64,000 nt of DNA from an uncultured Ruminococcus sp. (GCA_934474025.1 CAKSMF010000001.1:124001-188000); one strand, 5' to 3'. Counted from the first letter of the stretch, positions 43,201 through 52,471 are shown. Notes: generated from the letters alone by a model not told the origin. A program made the numbers and translations.

Positions 43201-46200
43201 TATAAAGATATCCGGTGCAAAGCTTGTATTTCAGAAATGGAAATCAGATTTTACTGAAAGGCTTGACGGTTCAGAATTCCAGTTGTATGCAAGTGATGAT
43301 ACGCTTATTTATCCTTTAGATGGAACATCATTTAAAATTGAAAAAGATACAGATTTCAACTTGTTTGAAATTATCAGAAACGGCGATACAAATTATAATT
43401 CTGAATATATTCAAAATGGTTATCTTAAATCCGGTTCATACTACCTCAAGGAAGCAAAAGCTCCATTAGGATATGATTCACAGGAAAAATTTAGTTTCAG
43501 GGTTAAAAAACAGGGTAGCGAATATATTGTTGAACCTACTTCAAGCGGATTAGGTAATTATATAGTACACCCATATAACTATCCTATAAGCAGTGGTAAT
43601 AATAATATAACCACAGCATATCAGAATGTTAAAGCTATAGAAGCTATTTGTAAGATATCTGGTTCTTCAGTAAGTGAAGTAGAAGCTTTAATTCAGGATA
43701 ATAAAATCAATTTCCAAGCCGACAATGGTTGTATATCTGGTTTGAGTAGCTGGAGTAACCTTTTTAAATCAAGTCTCGGTACACTTAAAGTTGAAGATTT
43801 AGGCAATGATGAGTATTCAATAATGTTTTTGGTTAATGATGATACAGAAACAATTTCAATTACGCCTACATCAAATGACTGGTCAGTGCAGTTCCAAATT
43901 CAGGACAACAACATTCAGGTGAGTGAAGTCAGAATCTATGGCGAATCTGGTTCGGGAAGTGGTTCTACTGCTACACCACATAATATTAAAACCATACAAT
44001 ACAATTCTAACGGAAATATTCCAACAGTTAAAACTTTGACATTCTATTATAGTGATGGTTCGTCAAGTTCAATAAATGATGTAACTTTATCTGGTGCAGA
44101 TTGGAATTATATTTTTGATTTACAGGATTTGAGTACAGAAAATGTTATTGGTATTAAAGTAGAAACCGGTGACGGTGATAACAACAAAGTTATAGTAATT
44201 CATGACCAAGATGAAAATTTGATTTTTGGTACAGCTTGGGGAAAAGCTAATATAAATGCAAATGACAGTGTTTTATTTGGTGTAGATAAAATGCCGGATA
44301 CTTCTTCATCAGGCACAGGTTTAGACACAACAGATGATGAATTAAGTCTTACCATAGAAAACAACATAGTTAAAATCCCTAATAAAAAAGCAGGAGCTAA
44401 TATGAGTGTTACTGTTAAAAAAGAATGGATAGGTTATGATGCCTTTGAATCCTTGAAAGAACCTATTACAGTTACACTTAAACGTAAGTTGCCAAGCGGT
44501 GAAGTGGATACTTCTTTCAATTCTGATGAATATACAGTAACTCTTAATAGCAGTGAATCTACTCCATGGCATTATAAATGGAGTAATCTTGAAAGATTTA
44601 TTGATTCAGACAAGGACGAAAGTGAAGACAATCTGTATACATACTATGTTGAAGAAACTGTACCAAGTAATGCTGGATTTACAGTAACTTATGATGGTAA
44701 TGATATTACTGCAACAGGTGTTATAACAGTTAAGAATACTCTTAAAGAACAGGATATTTCCATTACAAAGAACTGGGAATTGCCAGATGGCGTGGTATCA
44801 GCTACAAAACCTGATAAACTTGATGTTACACTTAAATTCACAGTGAATGGTAAGTCTAAGACTCAAACAGTTGAACTTACAGGTTCAGGCGATACTTATA
44901 CTGGAAATTATTCAATACCAGAATCCGCAACTGATATATCTGTAGATGAAAAGACTATTCCTGACGGTTGGAAACTTAAAGATATTACTTCAGATAACAC
45001 TAAGACATCATGGACAATTACAAATGTTCCTGACACAAACAAGATGACAGTTAAAAAAGAATGGTCAAATGATAAGGCAAGCAACCGTCCCAATGAAATT
45101 TATTTAGCTATTTACCGTACTACAAAAAATCCGAACGGTTCATCAAATAACGGAAGTGATAATATTTCAACTGATACAGAAAAATCTTATGGTGCAACGC
45201 ATTTCAATCCGAATAATACATCAAATCTTGTACCAAATTATGATGACAGTTATTACACTGAAAACGGCGTTAATCAGTATAACGATTATGCAAGACTTAT
45301 GCAGTATTCACTTTACTTCTATGATGCCAATATGTGTGGCAGTGATGTAGGAGAACAAAGTGCATACAGTTGGCGTGATAATTGTCACACAAATGATTCT
45401 GTTTCAGGTGGTTATCATGATGCCGGCGACCATGTAATGTTTGGACTTCCACAAGGATTTTCAGCATCAACATTGGGTTGGGCTTATAATGAATTTAAAG
45501 ATTCATTTGACAGTTTGGGTCTTACAAGTCATTATAAAGATATTATGAAGAGATTTTGTGATTTCTTTGTAGAATCAACAACTTTGAATGGCGATACAGT
45601 AACTAAGTTCCTTTATCAGAAGGGCGAAGGCGATACAGACCACAGTTATTGGGGAGCTCCTGAAATGCAGACTGTTAGTCAGCGTGGAAATGAAATGTTC
45701 ACTACAAACGGTGCAAGTAATATTGCAGCACAGTATGCAGCGGCACTTGCATTGTATGCTATGAATTTCCCTGATGATACTGAAAGCAGTAACTATCTTA
45801 AATATGCTGAAGCATTATATGATTTCTCAACAAAGTATAATGTTTGTGCAAGTCCGAGTGAATATACAGATAGTGAATGCAACAGTGAACAAGCTTGGGC
45901 AGCTGCATGGCTTTACCTTGCTACACAGGATTCAACTTATAAAACTGCTTGCAAGAACAAGCTTGATAGTCTTGAAGTTGAAAAAAGAGGTCATTTCTGG
46001 GGAGATGTAACATTAGGTGCAGCTACTGTATATGCTACACGTATTGATTCAAATGACAGTACAATTAAATCAAAAGTTACCACTTTCCTTAATAATTGCA
46101 ATGGTAGTAATTTTACAGTAATCGGTGACAACTGGGGAAGCATAAGACATAATACACTTGCTCAGACAGTGGCTCTTATTTATGATAAGTATCAGGATAC

Positions 46201-48166
46201 TAAATCATATACAGACTGGTGTGCAGGTCAAATGAATTATATTCTTGGCAATAACAGTGTTGCAACTAACGGAAATTCTTCTACTTGTTTTGTATCTGGT
46301 TATGCTGATAATTCAGTAAAGAATCTTCATCACAGAGCCGCATCAGGTTTGACGGTTGACAGTAATTGGTCTAATTGGAATAGCTGGGACGGAATATACA
46401 CAAGTGATGGTCATGTTATTGTAGGTGCTCTCTCTGGAGGAAACGGCGATAATTCTGATTACAAAGACAATTGTAAGGACCATGTAGGAAACGAAGTTGC
46501 TTTGGATTATAATGCAGGTCTTGTAACTGCGGCTGCTGGATTGTATTCAGTATATAAAACAGGAAAGACTTATGCTAATGACGGAACAACTTCTCAAAAG
46601 TCATTGAATAATAATTCAAGAAATGTAGTTGTCAATGAAAATTCACTTAATGATGTATATCTTTCAAATGATAATCAGATTACGGTTATGTCTGATGAAC
46701 CTATTGAGTTTACTTGCGATAGCAGTAGTGACACATCAGTTTATGATTACAATAACTTAAATTATAAAGGTGTAACAAGCCTTAAAATTGAAGTTACAGG
46801 TACTAGCAATGGTGGATTTAGTTTCCATTATAATAATTATGTTGGAGGCGATGACTGGCTAGAAGTAAAAACTTCACCTTATACTAAAACATATAGTTTT
46901 GATACTCCGACAGACATTAGTAATGTAAAAATGAATGCTGTTCAATGGTGGGACGGTGCAAGTTCTGTAAATGTTAAAATTACTTTTGTTTGTGATAATA
47001 GTATAAAAATAACATCAAGTGATATTATTTTGACTGAAGGTGAGTCAGCAACAGTTACTGCAAATCAGCCGGCAACATGGACTGCAAGCAGTGGTGTAGT
47101 AACTCTTACTCCAAGTGAGGATAGAAAGAGTTGTGTTGTATCTATTGATAGTTATACTTCAGATGATATTATAATTACTGCTACTGCTGATGACGGTTCA
47201 ACAGATACGGTTACTTTAAAAGTATCCGGTGTAGCTATAATTGTAAGCGGTATGGCAAGCGAAAATATCAGTATTGAAAAAATGCGTAAAAATACCACTG
47301 TAACTATAGCAATATCTCCTTGTGATAATTTAAGTTTTAGTTCAGAAGATGAATCCATTGTTCAAATTGAAGACCCAAATTCAGAACGGATAGCTACTTA
47401 CTATTATCCGAGTGTATTTGGATATTATCGTTTACAATCTTTTGATAAAGTAGATGATACAAATATCGTTTTATCAAGAAACGGTGTTACAAAAAATCTT
47501 CTTGTATCGGTAATTGATGACCTCGAAATCATTGGTTCTGCTACAATGAACAAAAATACCACTCAGGCACTTAGTGTCAATAATGCTATAGGCGATGTTA
47601 CTTGGGAGATTATCGAAGGAAACGGTTATGCCAATATTGATAAGGATACCGGTGAGATAACTTCCTATAGCGATGAAGGAACAGTTATTGTCAAAGCGAC
47701 AGACAGTGTAAGCGGAACAGCAACATTCACGATTAAGATTGGTCTTTATGCTGTGAAACCTTCTGTCAATGATTTTACCTTTGTAAAAAATGTTACTCTT
47801 ACTGCCACGGAAAACTGGCAGAAAGAATTAAATCTTCCTGCAAAGGACGAAAACGGCAATACATATTATTACTACATTGCCGAAGTGGATTCAGCAGACA
47901 GTCAGAATCCTGTTGGTGAAATAACCGGCAGTAGTAATAAAATAAAATATTATCCTGTAAGTTATCCTAATAATGGTGAATCACTTAGTTCAGATGACAA
48001 TTCGGAATTTGTAGTTTGCAATGAGAAAGTTCCTGAATCAGAATCACCAGGGTATACATTACCTTCTACAGGGGGAAAAGGTACTGACTGGTACTATATT
48101 ACAGGTACGGGAATAATGTTAATTGCTGTGGTCACATTTATACGTAAGCGTAAACGTTCTGTATAA
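40268..48166 (+). CDS. Giant LPSTGG-anchored surface protein with GH9 cellulase inserted in a Cna_B fold
   Basis: 2632 residues from TTG 40268, preferred over TTG 40265 because GGGGGGAG lies 5 bp before it. A signal/membrane segment (about 20-42) precedes a choice-of-anchor A domain (about 100-525; EGRVAVGGNL, TINGNFNGTIFAPNA), a glutamate/threonine linker (about 738-790) and several SpaA/Cna_B units (from 870 to 1590). The last Cna_B starts at 1593 and breaks off near 1625. A GH9 domain (about 1640-2100) with DAGD (D1718, D1721), HHRAAS (2021-2026) and NEVALDYNAG (E2076) follows, then a carbohydrate-binding-like domain (about 2157-2245) and Ig-like domains. Cna_B resumes near 2500-2590. LPSTGG is at 2598-2603. 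Probably the pilus tip protein. Confidence 0.9.
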   Translation: MKKFQSIIQNYITNYEKHKKYLAATLALSVLVSFGVSAGLIMPAVSMTDGEDNVANPLSMGRSAKEMLDNYVYSTANDGHSPAQMSVKELLIGSYEGESDGSLDWANGAETADEIAEKAKDTYFLGIAYDFCLFLQGDAVLTDADAEGRVAVGGNLRFENSWCYQVGSGNFGYMTALKDTDDYQFIENFAHAIVGGWMSNIGPLATGNNMTRINSLVENKGGHQGYGTTLYFPPTEDEFKRFVVGNAETGTHPHCNNETKNYNEDGSHDNVKVNELAEMYVPMTTGYVINFSDTFEWLRERSKSLSEKTANGTTDLSVENKITFTVPDGMENAEAVYFELPEGMNYTSLEEIRFVNVPVSSTQMVVRETETDELKTVTKKIPKCNLIINCGGEVFNIQGAGNTVKTVMEYSDGTEEEISNNRDLDKRDEYNKNDYHNNANPTVVGWRSNNHPASSKILYNFTDAVAGTINGNFNGTIFAPNADVTSDKACTGHLSGALIAMTFEGGLEFGYRPYRGTSNILGSKAGYAVPFDKLIEGTDINLAGASFDVKNGDELVTSWTSTDKTKWVEIPTGVDFSGNTNYTNVSDPITNTYTISESFAPDGYIGTSKTYTIIVTETVQQNHLLSSDSLNGTIPQVVDVKMEIKNEEESIGTFYFQIRDAYTDSPNIALEQRKIVIKDADGNIKEVFGLNIENNTVESICIIDNDKIGTPEEDATYSLDGQSLLNDSYNVLDNEEEIVSEVSETEISENTEPETSETETTEITETTIETSETTTEVTETETTTESENNSLIQFKPIMAHADDTVDGDTNNANSTFGTIFKVNGNGNSVGISGVENSQIFKYNENDYYYDKESLMVMPVLSDYLTFENKTGLLFSKVDSDGNALKGAEIQLLNGNDSVSENLWAWDSSKSSYTLDISNLITDTIYHFHEKTAPDNYETAKDIYFVKTGDKTIEYWIDGSEQRISLDLSNSSQEIKMTDIKISGAKLVFQKWKSDFTERLDGSEFQLYASDDTLIYPLDGTSFKIEKDTDFNLFEIIRNGDTNYNSEYIQNGYLKSGSYYLKEAKAPLGYDSQEKFSFRVKKQGSEYIVEPTSSGLGNYIVHPYNYPISSGNNNITTAYQNVKAIEAICKISGSSVSEVEALIQDNKINFQADNGCISGLSSWSNLFKSSLGTLKVEDLGNDEYSIMFLVNDDTETISITPTSNDWSVQFQIQDNNIQVSEVRIYGESGSGSGSTATPHNIKTIQYNSNGNIPTVKTLTFYYSDGSSSSINDVTLSGADWNYIFDLQDLSTENVIGIKVETGDGDNNKVIVIHDQDENLIFGTAWGKANINANDSVLFGVDKMPDTSSSGTGLDTTDDELSLTIENNIVKIPNKKAGANMSVTVKKEWIGYDAFESLKEPITVTLKRKLPSGEVDTSFNSDEYTVTLNSSESTPWHYKWSNLERFIDSDKDESEDNLYTYYVEETVPSNAGFTVTYDGNDITATGVITVKNTLKEQDISITKNWELPDGVVSATKPDKLDVTLKFTVNGKSKTQTVELTGSGDTYTGNYSIPESATDISVDEKTIPDGWKLKDITSDNTKTSWTITNVPDTNKMTVKKEWSNDKASNRPNEIYLAIYRTTKNPNGSSNNGSDNISTDTEKSYGATHFNPNNTSNLVPNYDDSYYTENGVNQYNDYARLMQYSLYFYDANMCGSDVGEQSAYSWRDNCHTNDSVSGGYHDAGDHVMFGLPQGFSASTLGWAYNEFKDSFDSLGLTSHYKDIMKRFCDFFVESTTLNGDTVTKFLYQKGEGDTDHSYWGAPEMQTVSQRGNEMFTTNGASNIAAQYAAALALYAMNFPDDTESSNYLKYAEALYDFSTKYNVCASPSEYTDSECNSEQAWAAAWLYLATQDSTYKTACKNKLDSLEVEKRGHFWGDVTLGAATVYATRIDSNDSTIKSKVTTFLNNCNGSNFTVIGDNWGSIRHNTLAQTVALIYDKYQDTKSYTDWCAGQMNYILGNNSVATNGNSSTCFVSGYADNSVKNLHHRAASGLTVDSNWSNWNSWDGIYTSDGHVIVGALSGGNGDNSDYKDNCKDHVGNEVALDYNAGLVTAAAGLYSVYKTGKTYANDGTTSQKSLNNNSRNVVVNENSLNDVYLSNDNQITVMSDEPIEFTCDSSSDTSVYDYNNLNYKGVTSLKIEVTGTSNGGFSFHYNNYVGGDDWLEVKTSPYTKTYSFDTPTDISNVKMNAVQWWDGASSVNVKITFVCDNSIKITSSDIILTEGESATVTANQPATWTASSGVVTLTPSEDRKSCVVSIDSYTSDDIIITATADDGSTDTVTLKVSGVAIIVSGMASENISIEKMRKNTTVTIAISPCDNLSFSSEDESIVQIEDPNSERIATYYYPSVFGYYRLQSFDKVDDTNIVLSRNGVTKNLLVSVIDDLEIIGSATMNKNTTQALSVNNAIGDVTWEIIEGNGYANIDKDTGEITSYSDEGTVIVKATDSVSGTATFTIKIGLYAVKPSVNDFTFVKNVTLTATENWQKELNLPAKDENGNTYYYYIAEVDSADSQNPVGEITGSSNKIKYYPVSYPNNGESLSSDDNSEFVVCNEKVPESESPGYTLPSTGGKGTDWYYITGTGIMLIAVVTFIRKRKRSV

Positions 48167-48232
48167 TACGCAGGACTGGCAAATTCAGTCCTGCTAAACC
48201 TTATCAAAAATATTTAAAAAGGAGAAAATATT

Positions 48233-50122
48233 ATGAAAAACACCAGAAAATTTGCAGCTATGATGGCTGCCCTTACCCTTTCAGCTTGCTCTATCGCACC
48301 TATGATTTCTTCTGCTGCTTCAGCACCAGCTGGTCATGTAATTACTATTGCAAATTCTGATAAAGCAAATCATACTTATGAAGCATACCAAATTTTTTCA
48401 GGTACATATAATGCTGATGATGAAAACCTTACTAATATTCAGTGGGGTACAGGCGTAAATGGTACTGGTATTATTAGTGATTTAAAGATAGACCCTACTC
48501 TTAAAGGTTATTTTGCAAATTGTACTTCTGCTCAGGACGTTGCAAATGTTTTAGATACTAAAGTTACAGATGCAGAGACAGATACACAGAGGAAAGTATT
48601 TGAAGATGATTCTGATTTAACTCAAGACTTTGTTAAAGTTGTTGGACGTCATCTTCTTGCAAATCAAACATCAGGAACATATGACAATGGACAAATTACA
48701 GGTCTTGCTGACGGTTACTATTTAGTACAGGACGCATCAAATCCAACAATGAGTGATAATAGTGAAAATAGCGGTGCAAAAACACGTTTTGTTGTCAGCG
48801 TAGTAGGTGAAGATATAAATGTAACTTCAAAAAGTTCTGCCCCTACAGTTGTAAAGAAAGTTAAAGAAAATTCTGATACTGGTTCAGATTATAAATGGGG
48901 ACATGCTGAAGGAATGCTTGATGAAGATTATAATGATATTGCTGATTATAATATCGGTGATGACGTTCCATTCAAACTTTATGGTACACTTCCTTCAACA
49001 TATGCTGATTATGAACACTATTACTATAAGTTCACTGATAATCTTGGTTCAGAATTTACACTTGCTGATAATGCTTCATTTAAGATTAGCGTTAATGGTA
49101 ATGAAGTAGTTACATTACAATTAAATGAGAAAAAGGCATATGACTATTCTAAGGATACTGATATCTTTATAGATGCTTCTGATAATTCAAATATATCAAT
49201 AACTATTGAAGATATTAAGCAAATTGCACCTAATGCATCAGATGTTATAACAGTTGAGTATGTTGCAAAACTCAATAATACTGCTACAATTGGTCTTGAC
49301 GGTCAGATTAATGGTGTTAAACTTGATTATTCTAATAACCCTAATATAGAATACAATCCTAAGACTGGTGATGAAGAAGAAAACGACAAAACCAAGCCAG
49401 AATATCCTAAGGATACAAAAGGTGATAAAGAAACAGAAGAAACAGGTTCTACACCATGGGACGGCGTTATTGTATTCACATATGGTATTGATATCGATAA
49501 GGTAAAGGAAGATAATACAACAAAGCTTGCAAATGCTAAATTTGCTATTTATAAAGAAAAGCAAATAACTGATGCTACTACTGATGGTGGTACTACTACA
49601 GAAAAGGTTTATCTTGGAATCAAAGATGGAGAAGTAGTAGAACTTGGTACAACAGCTCCTACAAAGGATACTACTGTAAGTGCTGAAAATGGTGTATGGG
49701 TATCTGATGGTAAGAATAATATAGAAATCAGAGGTCTTGATGCTGGTACATATTACATCACAGAAATTGATGCTCCTGCTGGCTATAATGCACTGAAGGA
49801 AGATATAAAGTTTAATATATCTCCTACTATAATGTCTGAGAGACAAAATTGGATATATTCACCAGATAAATCAACTGCTAAAGATGCATTGACTAATCTT
49901 AGTATTGGATATGCTAGTGTTTCTGATACAGAATTTGTTGATGCTGGTGCAACAGCTAAAACAGGTTATGGTACAGTTAAGATTGTCAATAAGAAAGGCT
50001 CTGAACTCCCTTCAACTGGTGGTATCGGCACAAAGATATTCTATCTTGGCGGTGGTTGCATGGTAGCAGTAGCAGGAATATTCCTCATCACTAAGAAAAG
50101 AATGGGCAAAGAAGAAAACTAA
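48233..50122 (+). CDS. Major pilin, LPSTGG-anchored
   Basis: 629 residues with signal peptide (about 1-30). An N-terminal pilin domain, a Gram-positive backbone domain (YNDIADYNIGDDVPFKLYGTLPSTYADYEHYYYKFTD) and a C-terminal Cna_B domain (IDIDKVKEDNTTKLANAKFAIYKE) with an E-box YYITEIDAPAGYN can be seen. LPSTGG lies at 592-597 before a membrane helix and basic tail. The lysine used for polymerisation is not certain: VVKKVKE (after the first domain) and YPK in PEYPKDTKG are candidates. With the sortase downstream it should form the shaft of the fibre. A strong AAAGGAG precedes the ATG. Confidence 0.9.
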   Translation: MKNTRKFAAMMAALTLSACSIAPMISSAASAPAGHVITIANSDKANHTYEAYQIFSGTYNADDENLTNIQWGTGVNGTGIISDLKIDPTLKGYFANCTSAQDVANVLDTKVTDAETDTQRKVFEDDSDLTQDFVKVVGRHLLANQTSGTYDNGQITGLADGYYLVQDASNPTMSDNSENSGAKTRFVVSVVGEDINVTSKSSAPTVVKKVKENSDTGSDYKWGHAEGMLDEDYNDIADYNIGDDVPFKLYGTLPSTYADYEHYYYKFTDNLGSEFTLADNASFKISVNGNEVVTLQLNEKKAYDYSKDTDIFIDASDNSNISITIEDIKQIAPNASDVITVEYVAKLNNTATIGLDGQINGVKLDYSNNPNIEYNPKTGDEEENDKTKPEYPKDTKGDKETEETGSTPWDGVIVFTYGIDIDKVKEDNTTKLANAKFAIYKEKQITDATTDGGTTTEKVYLGIKDGEVVELGTTAPTKDTTVSAENGVWVSDGKNNIEIRGLDAGTYYITEIDAPAGYNALKEDIKFNISPTIMSERQNWIYSPDKSTAKDALTNLSIGYASVSDTEFVDAGATAKTGYGTVKIVNKKGSELPSTGGIGTKIFYLGGGCMVAVAGIFLITKKRMGKEEN

Positions 50123-50249
50123 TTAACTTAAAATGCAACAGTCGGTATTCGCTGTTGATTGAGCATTACCGACTGTAGATTGATAAAAATTTTTATTCCT
50201 AATAATCTGCCGGCAGAGAAATCTTCCGGCAGGCATCAGGGGGAATCCC

Positions 50250-51125
50250 ATGAGAAAAAAATCTAATATTCTTTCAACAATTATATTAACGATTATGTTG
50301 CTTGTGGGACTCTCCGTAATGCTTTATCCTATTGTAAGTGACTGGTGGAATTCTAAAGTACAAACCCGTGCAGTTGAAAATTATAACAAGATTGTAGCAG
50401 AAATGGACGACGATACGGCAGAAAAATTAATCCAACAGGCACGTGATTATAATGAAAAATTGTTTCATACAAAATCATCTATTGTTAATGCCGATACTGT
50501 AGAGGGATATGACGATATATTGAATATTTCTGATACTGGAGTAATGGGCTATATTTCTATACCATTTATTAAAGTCGAATTACCTATATATCATGGCACA
50601 AGCGAAGAAGTTCTGAATATAGCAGCCGGTCATCTTAAAGGAACGTCCTTTCCGGTAGGCGGAACTAATACTCATGCAGTAATATCTGCACATAGAGGTT
50701 TGCCGTCCTCGAAACTTTTTACAGACCTTGACAAACTTGTTGTAGGTGATATTTTTACAATCAATATACTTGGAGAATCCTATACTTATGAAGTTGAGGA
50801 AATACTCATAATAAAGCCCGATGAAATTGATAAACTTGAAATAATTCCGAATGGCGACTATGTAACATTAATGACCTGTACCCCCTATGGAGTGAATACG
50901 CACAGATTATTATTGCGTTCGCACCGTATTGAAACTCAACAGGAATATGATGCCCGAGTTCCTGCCGATGCAACACAGGTTGACCCGATGTTAGCAGTTC
51001 CGGCAATAGCGTTGCCGTTTTTGATATTACTTATATGTTTCTGGGTTTTTACAAGCAAGAGAAAATCATCATTTTCCGGAAAAAGTGCTTTTGAATCGCT
51101 TATGAAAAAAGATAAACCACAGTAA
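50250..51125 (+). CDS. srtC: Class C (pilin-polymerising) sortase
   Basis: 291 residues. N-terminal membrane helix (about 9-28) and C-terminal helix (about 250-268) as in class C. The catalytic triad is clear: H148 in AVISAHRGLPSSKLF, C210 in LMTCTPYGVNTHR and R223. The N-terminal region that normally carries the DPW/DPF lid reads SSIVNADTVEGYDDILN, with no obvious lid motif. It should link pilin subunits through lysine residues and may also attach the giant protein to the fibre. It is the last gene of the operon. Confidence 0.93.
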   Translation: MRKKSNILSTIILTIMLLVGLSVMLYPIVSDWWNSKVQTRAVENYNKIVAEMDDDTAEKLIQQARDYNEKLFHTKSSIVNADTVEGYDDILNISDTGVMGYISIPFIKVELPIYHGTSEEVLNIAAGHLKGTSFPVGGTNTHAVISAHRGLPSSKLFTDLDKLVVGDIFTINILGESYTYEVEEILIIKPDEIDKLEIIPNGDYVTLMTCTPYGVNTHRLLLRSHRIETQQEYDARVPADATQVDPMLAVPAIALPFLILLICFWVFTSKRKSSFSGKSAFESLMKKDKPQ

Positions 51126-51168
51126 TGAAATGTTCACTTAAAAGAACATTCATAACTGTGGTTTTTTA
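51115..51168. terminator. Bidirectional terminator between srtC and ispF
   Basis: AAACCACAGTAATG..ATGTTC pairs with GAACAT..CATAACTGTGGTTT and is flanked by a T-run. It overlaps the srtC stop and follows the convergent ispF stop. Confidence 0.85.
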
Positions 51169-51645
51169 TTATTTTTTTATCAACAAAGCTACTGAATGTG
51201 CTGAAATACCAAGTTTTTCACCAGTGAAACCGAGTTTTTCTTCTGTAGTTGCCTTGACACTGATTTGAGAAATATCACAACCGCATACTTTAGCGATATT
51301 TTCACGCATTGTCAGTATATATGGTGCGAGTTTAGGGGATTGTGCTATAATTGTGGAATCAATATTACCTATTGAATAACCTTTATCATTGATTATCCGA
51401 CAAACTTCCTGCATAAGTTCAAGACTGTCTGCTCCTTTGAATTTCTGGTCTGTATCTGGAAAAAGACACCCAATATCTCCGAGAGCCAATGCTCCGAGCA
51501 TGGAATCCATTATTGCATGGGAAAGTACATCTGCATCAGAATGACCTAACAACCCCTTATCGTGCGGAATTTCAACACCGCCTAAAATAAGTTTTCTGTT
51601 TTCAACAAGGCGGTGAACATCATATCCATGACCTATTCTAAACAT
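51169..51645 (-). CDS. ispF: 2-C-methyl-D-erythritol 2,4-cyclodiphosphate synthase
   Basis: 158 residues from the ATG at 51645, chosen because the family starts MFRIGHGYDVHRL; the frame extends 18 bp further into ispD. GHSDADVLSHAIMDSMLGALALGDIGCLFPDTD carries the zinc and substrate residues. It makes the cyclic diphosphate in the MEP pathway of isoprenoid synthesis. It begins 1 bp after the ispD stop, so the two enzymes are made together. A standard complete enzyme. Confidence 0.95.
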   Translation of the reverse strand: MFRIGHGYDVHRLVENRKLILGGVEIPHDKGLLGHSDADVLSHAIMDSMLGALALGDIGCLFPDTDQKFKGADSLELMQEVCRIINDKGYSIGNIDSTIIAQSPKLAPYILTMRENIAKVCGCDISQISVKATTEEKLGFTGEKLGISAHSVALLIKK

Positions 51646-51646
51646 A

Positions 51647-52327
51647 TTACATATTCCTTTCAAGAAGTATTTTTGCTATATTGATATCTTCCGGAGTAGT
51701 TATTTTTATGTTTGTGTAATCGCCGGTTGTCATGTAAACTTTACTTCCGATAGCCTCAACAAGCTGACAATCGTCTGTGAAATCAAGACCATGTTCAAGA
51801 GCGAAATCTATTCCTTCAAAGTAAATTTTACGTTTAAACACCTGTGGAGTTTGAGTGATATATAAAAATTTTCTTGGTGGAGTATCAGTTATAAGACCGT
51901 CTTCAACCATTTTTATGGTATCTTTTACAGGAACTCCCAAGGTTGCCCCTCCGAAAATAGATGCATCCTTTATAGTTTTCTCAATGTATTCAGGTTTTAC
52001 AAGGGGTCTTGCTCCGTCATGAATAGCTATCATTTCGCTGTCACTTGAAATACATTTTACACCGTTAATAACGCTTTCCTGACGTGTAGAACCTCCGACA
52101 GTACATTTTTTTAATTTAGTAATGCCGGCATTTTTAGCTTCTTCATATATTGCAGGAAAATCGCTTTCACGAGCGACAATTATTATTTCACTTATACTTT
52201 CACATTTTTCAAAAGCCTGCATTGTCACTCCTATAACAAGGCGTTCACCCAAAGGCATGAGAATTTTATTAATTCCGCCCATTCTTGTTGAATTTCCGGC
52301 ACAAACTATTACAACAGATGTATTCAT
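51647..52327 (-). CDS. ispD: 2-C-methyl-D-erythritol 4-phosphate cytidylyltransferase
   Basis: 226 residues. The nucleotide site CAGNSTRMGGINKILMPLG is a small variant of AAGxGxRM, followed by VGGSTRQESVINGVKCI, IHDGARPLV and VPVKDTIKM, all IspD blocks. It makes CDP-methylerythritol in the MEP pathway. First gene of the ispDF pair with a consensus promoter at 52358-52386 and GGAGGG before the ATG. Confidence 0.94.
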   Translation of the reverse strand: MNTSVVIVCAGNSTRMGGINKILMPLGERLVIGVTMQAFEKCESISEIIIVARESDFPAIYEEAKNAGITKLKKCTVGGSTRQESVINGVKCISSDSEMIAIHDGARPLVKPEYIEKTIKDASIFGGATLGVPVKDTIKMVEDGLITDTPPRKFLYITQTPQVFKRKIYFEGIDFALEHGLDFTDDCQLVEAIGSKVYMTTGDYTNIKITTPEDINIAKILLERNM

Positions 52328-52357
52328 TATTTTCCCTCCGGTTTTTGTTTTATATTA

Positions 52358-52386
52358 ATTATAATATATGGATTTGAAATTGTCAA
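52358..52386 (-). promoter_or_regulatory. Promoter of ispDF
   Basis: Minus-strand TTGACA (52381-52386), 17 bp, TATAAT (52358-52363). Confidence 0.75.
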
Positions 52387-52440
52387 TTTATATGTGAAAA
52401 AAACCTGTATAAATTTTCACAATCCTGTCAATCATATGAA

Positions 52441-52471
52441 AAATTTGACACGTAGAATTCGTGTGAAATTT
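52441..52471. promoter_or_regulatory. Operator-like inverted repeat upstream of htrA
   Basis: AAATTTGACACG and CGTGTGAAATTT form 12-bp arms (11 of 12 pair) around 7 bp. TATAAT at 52506-52511 probably belongs to the htrA promoter, which lacks a good -35, so a regulator may bind here. Confidence 0.6.

Noticed and set aside
49238..49846. A 202-codon minus-strand frame inside the major pilin
   Set aside because: No ribosome-binding site, and its composition (Ile/Ser/Tyr/Cys-rich) is that of an antisense shadow.
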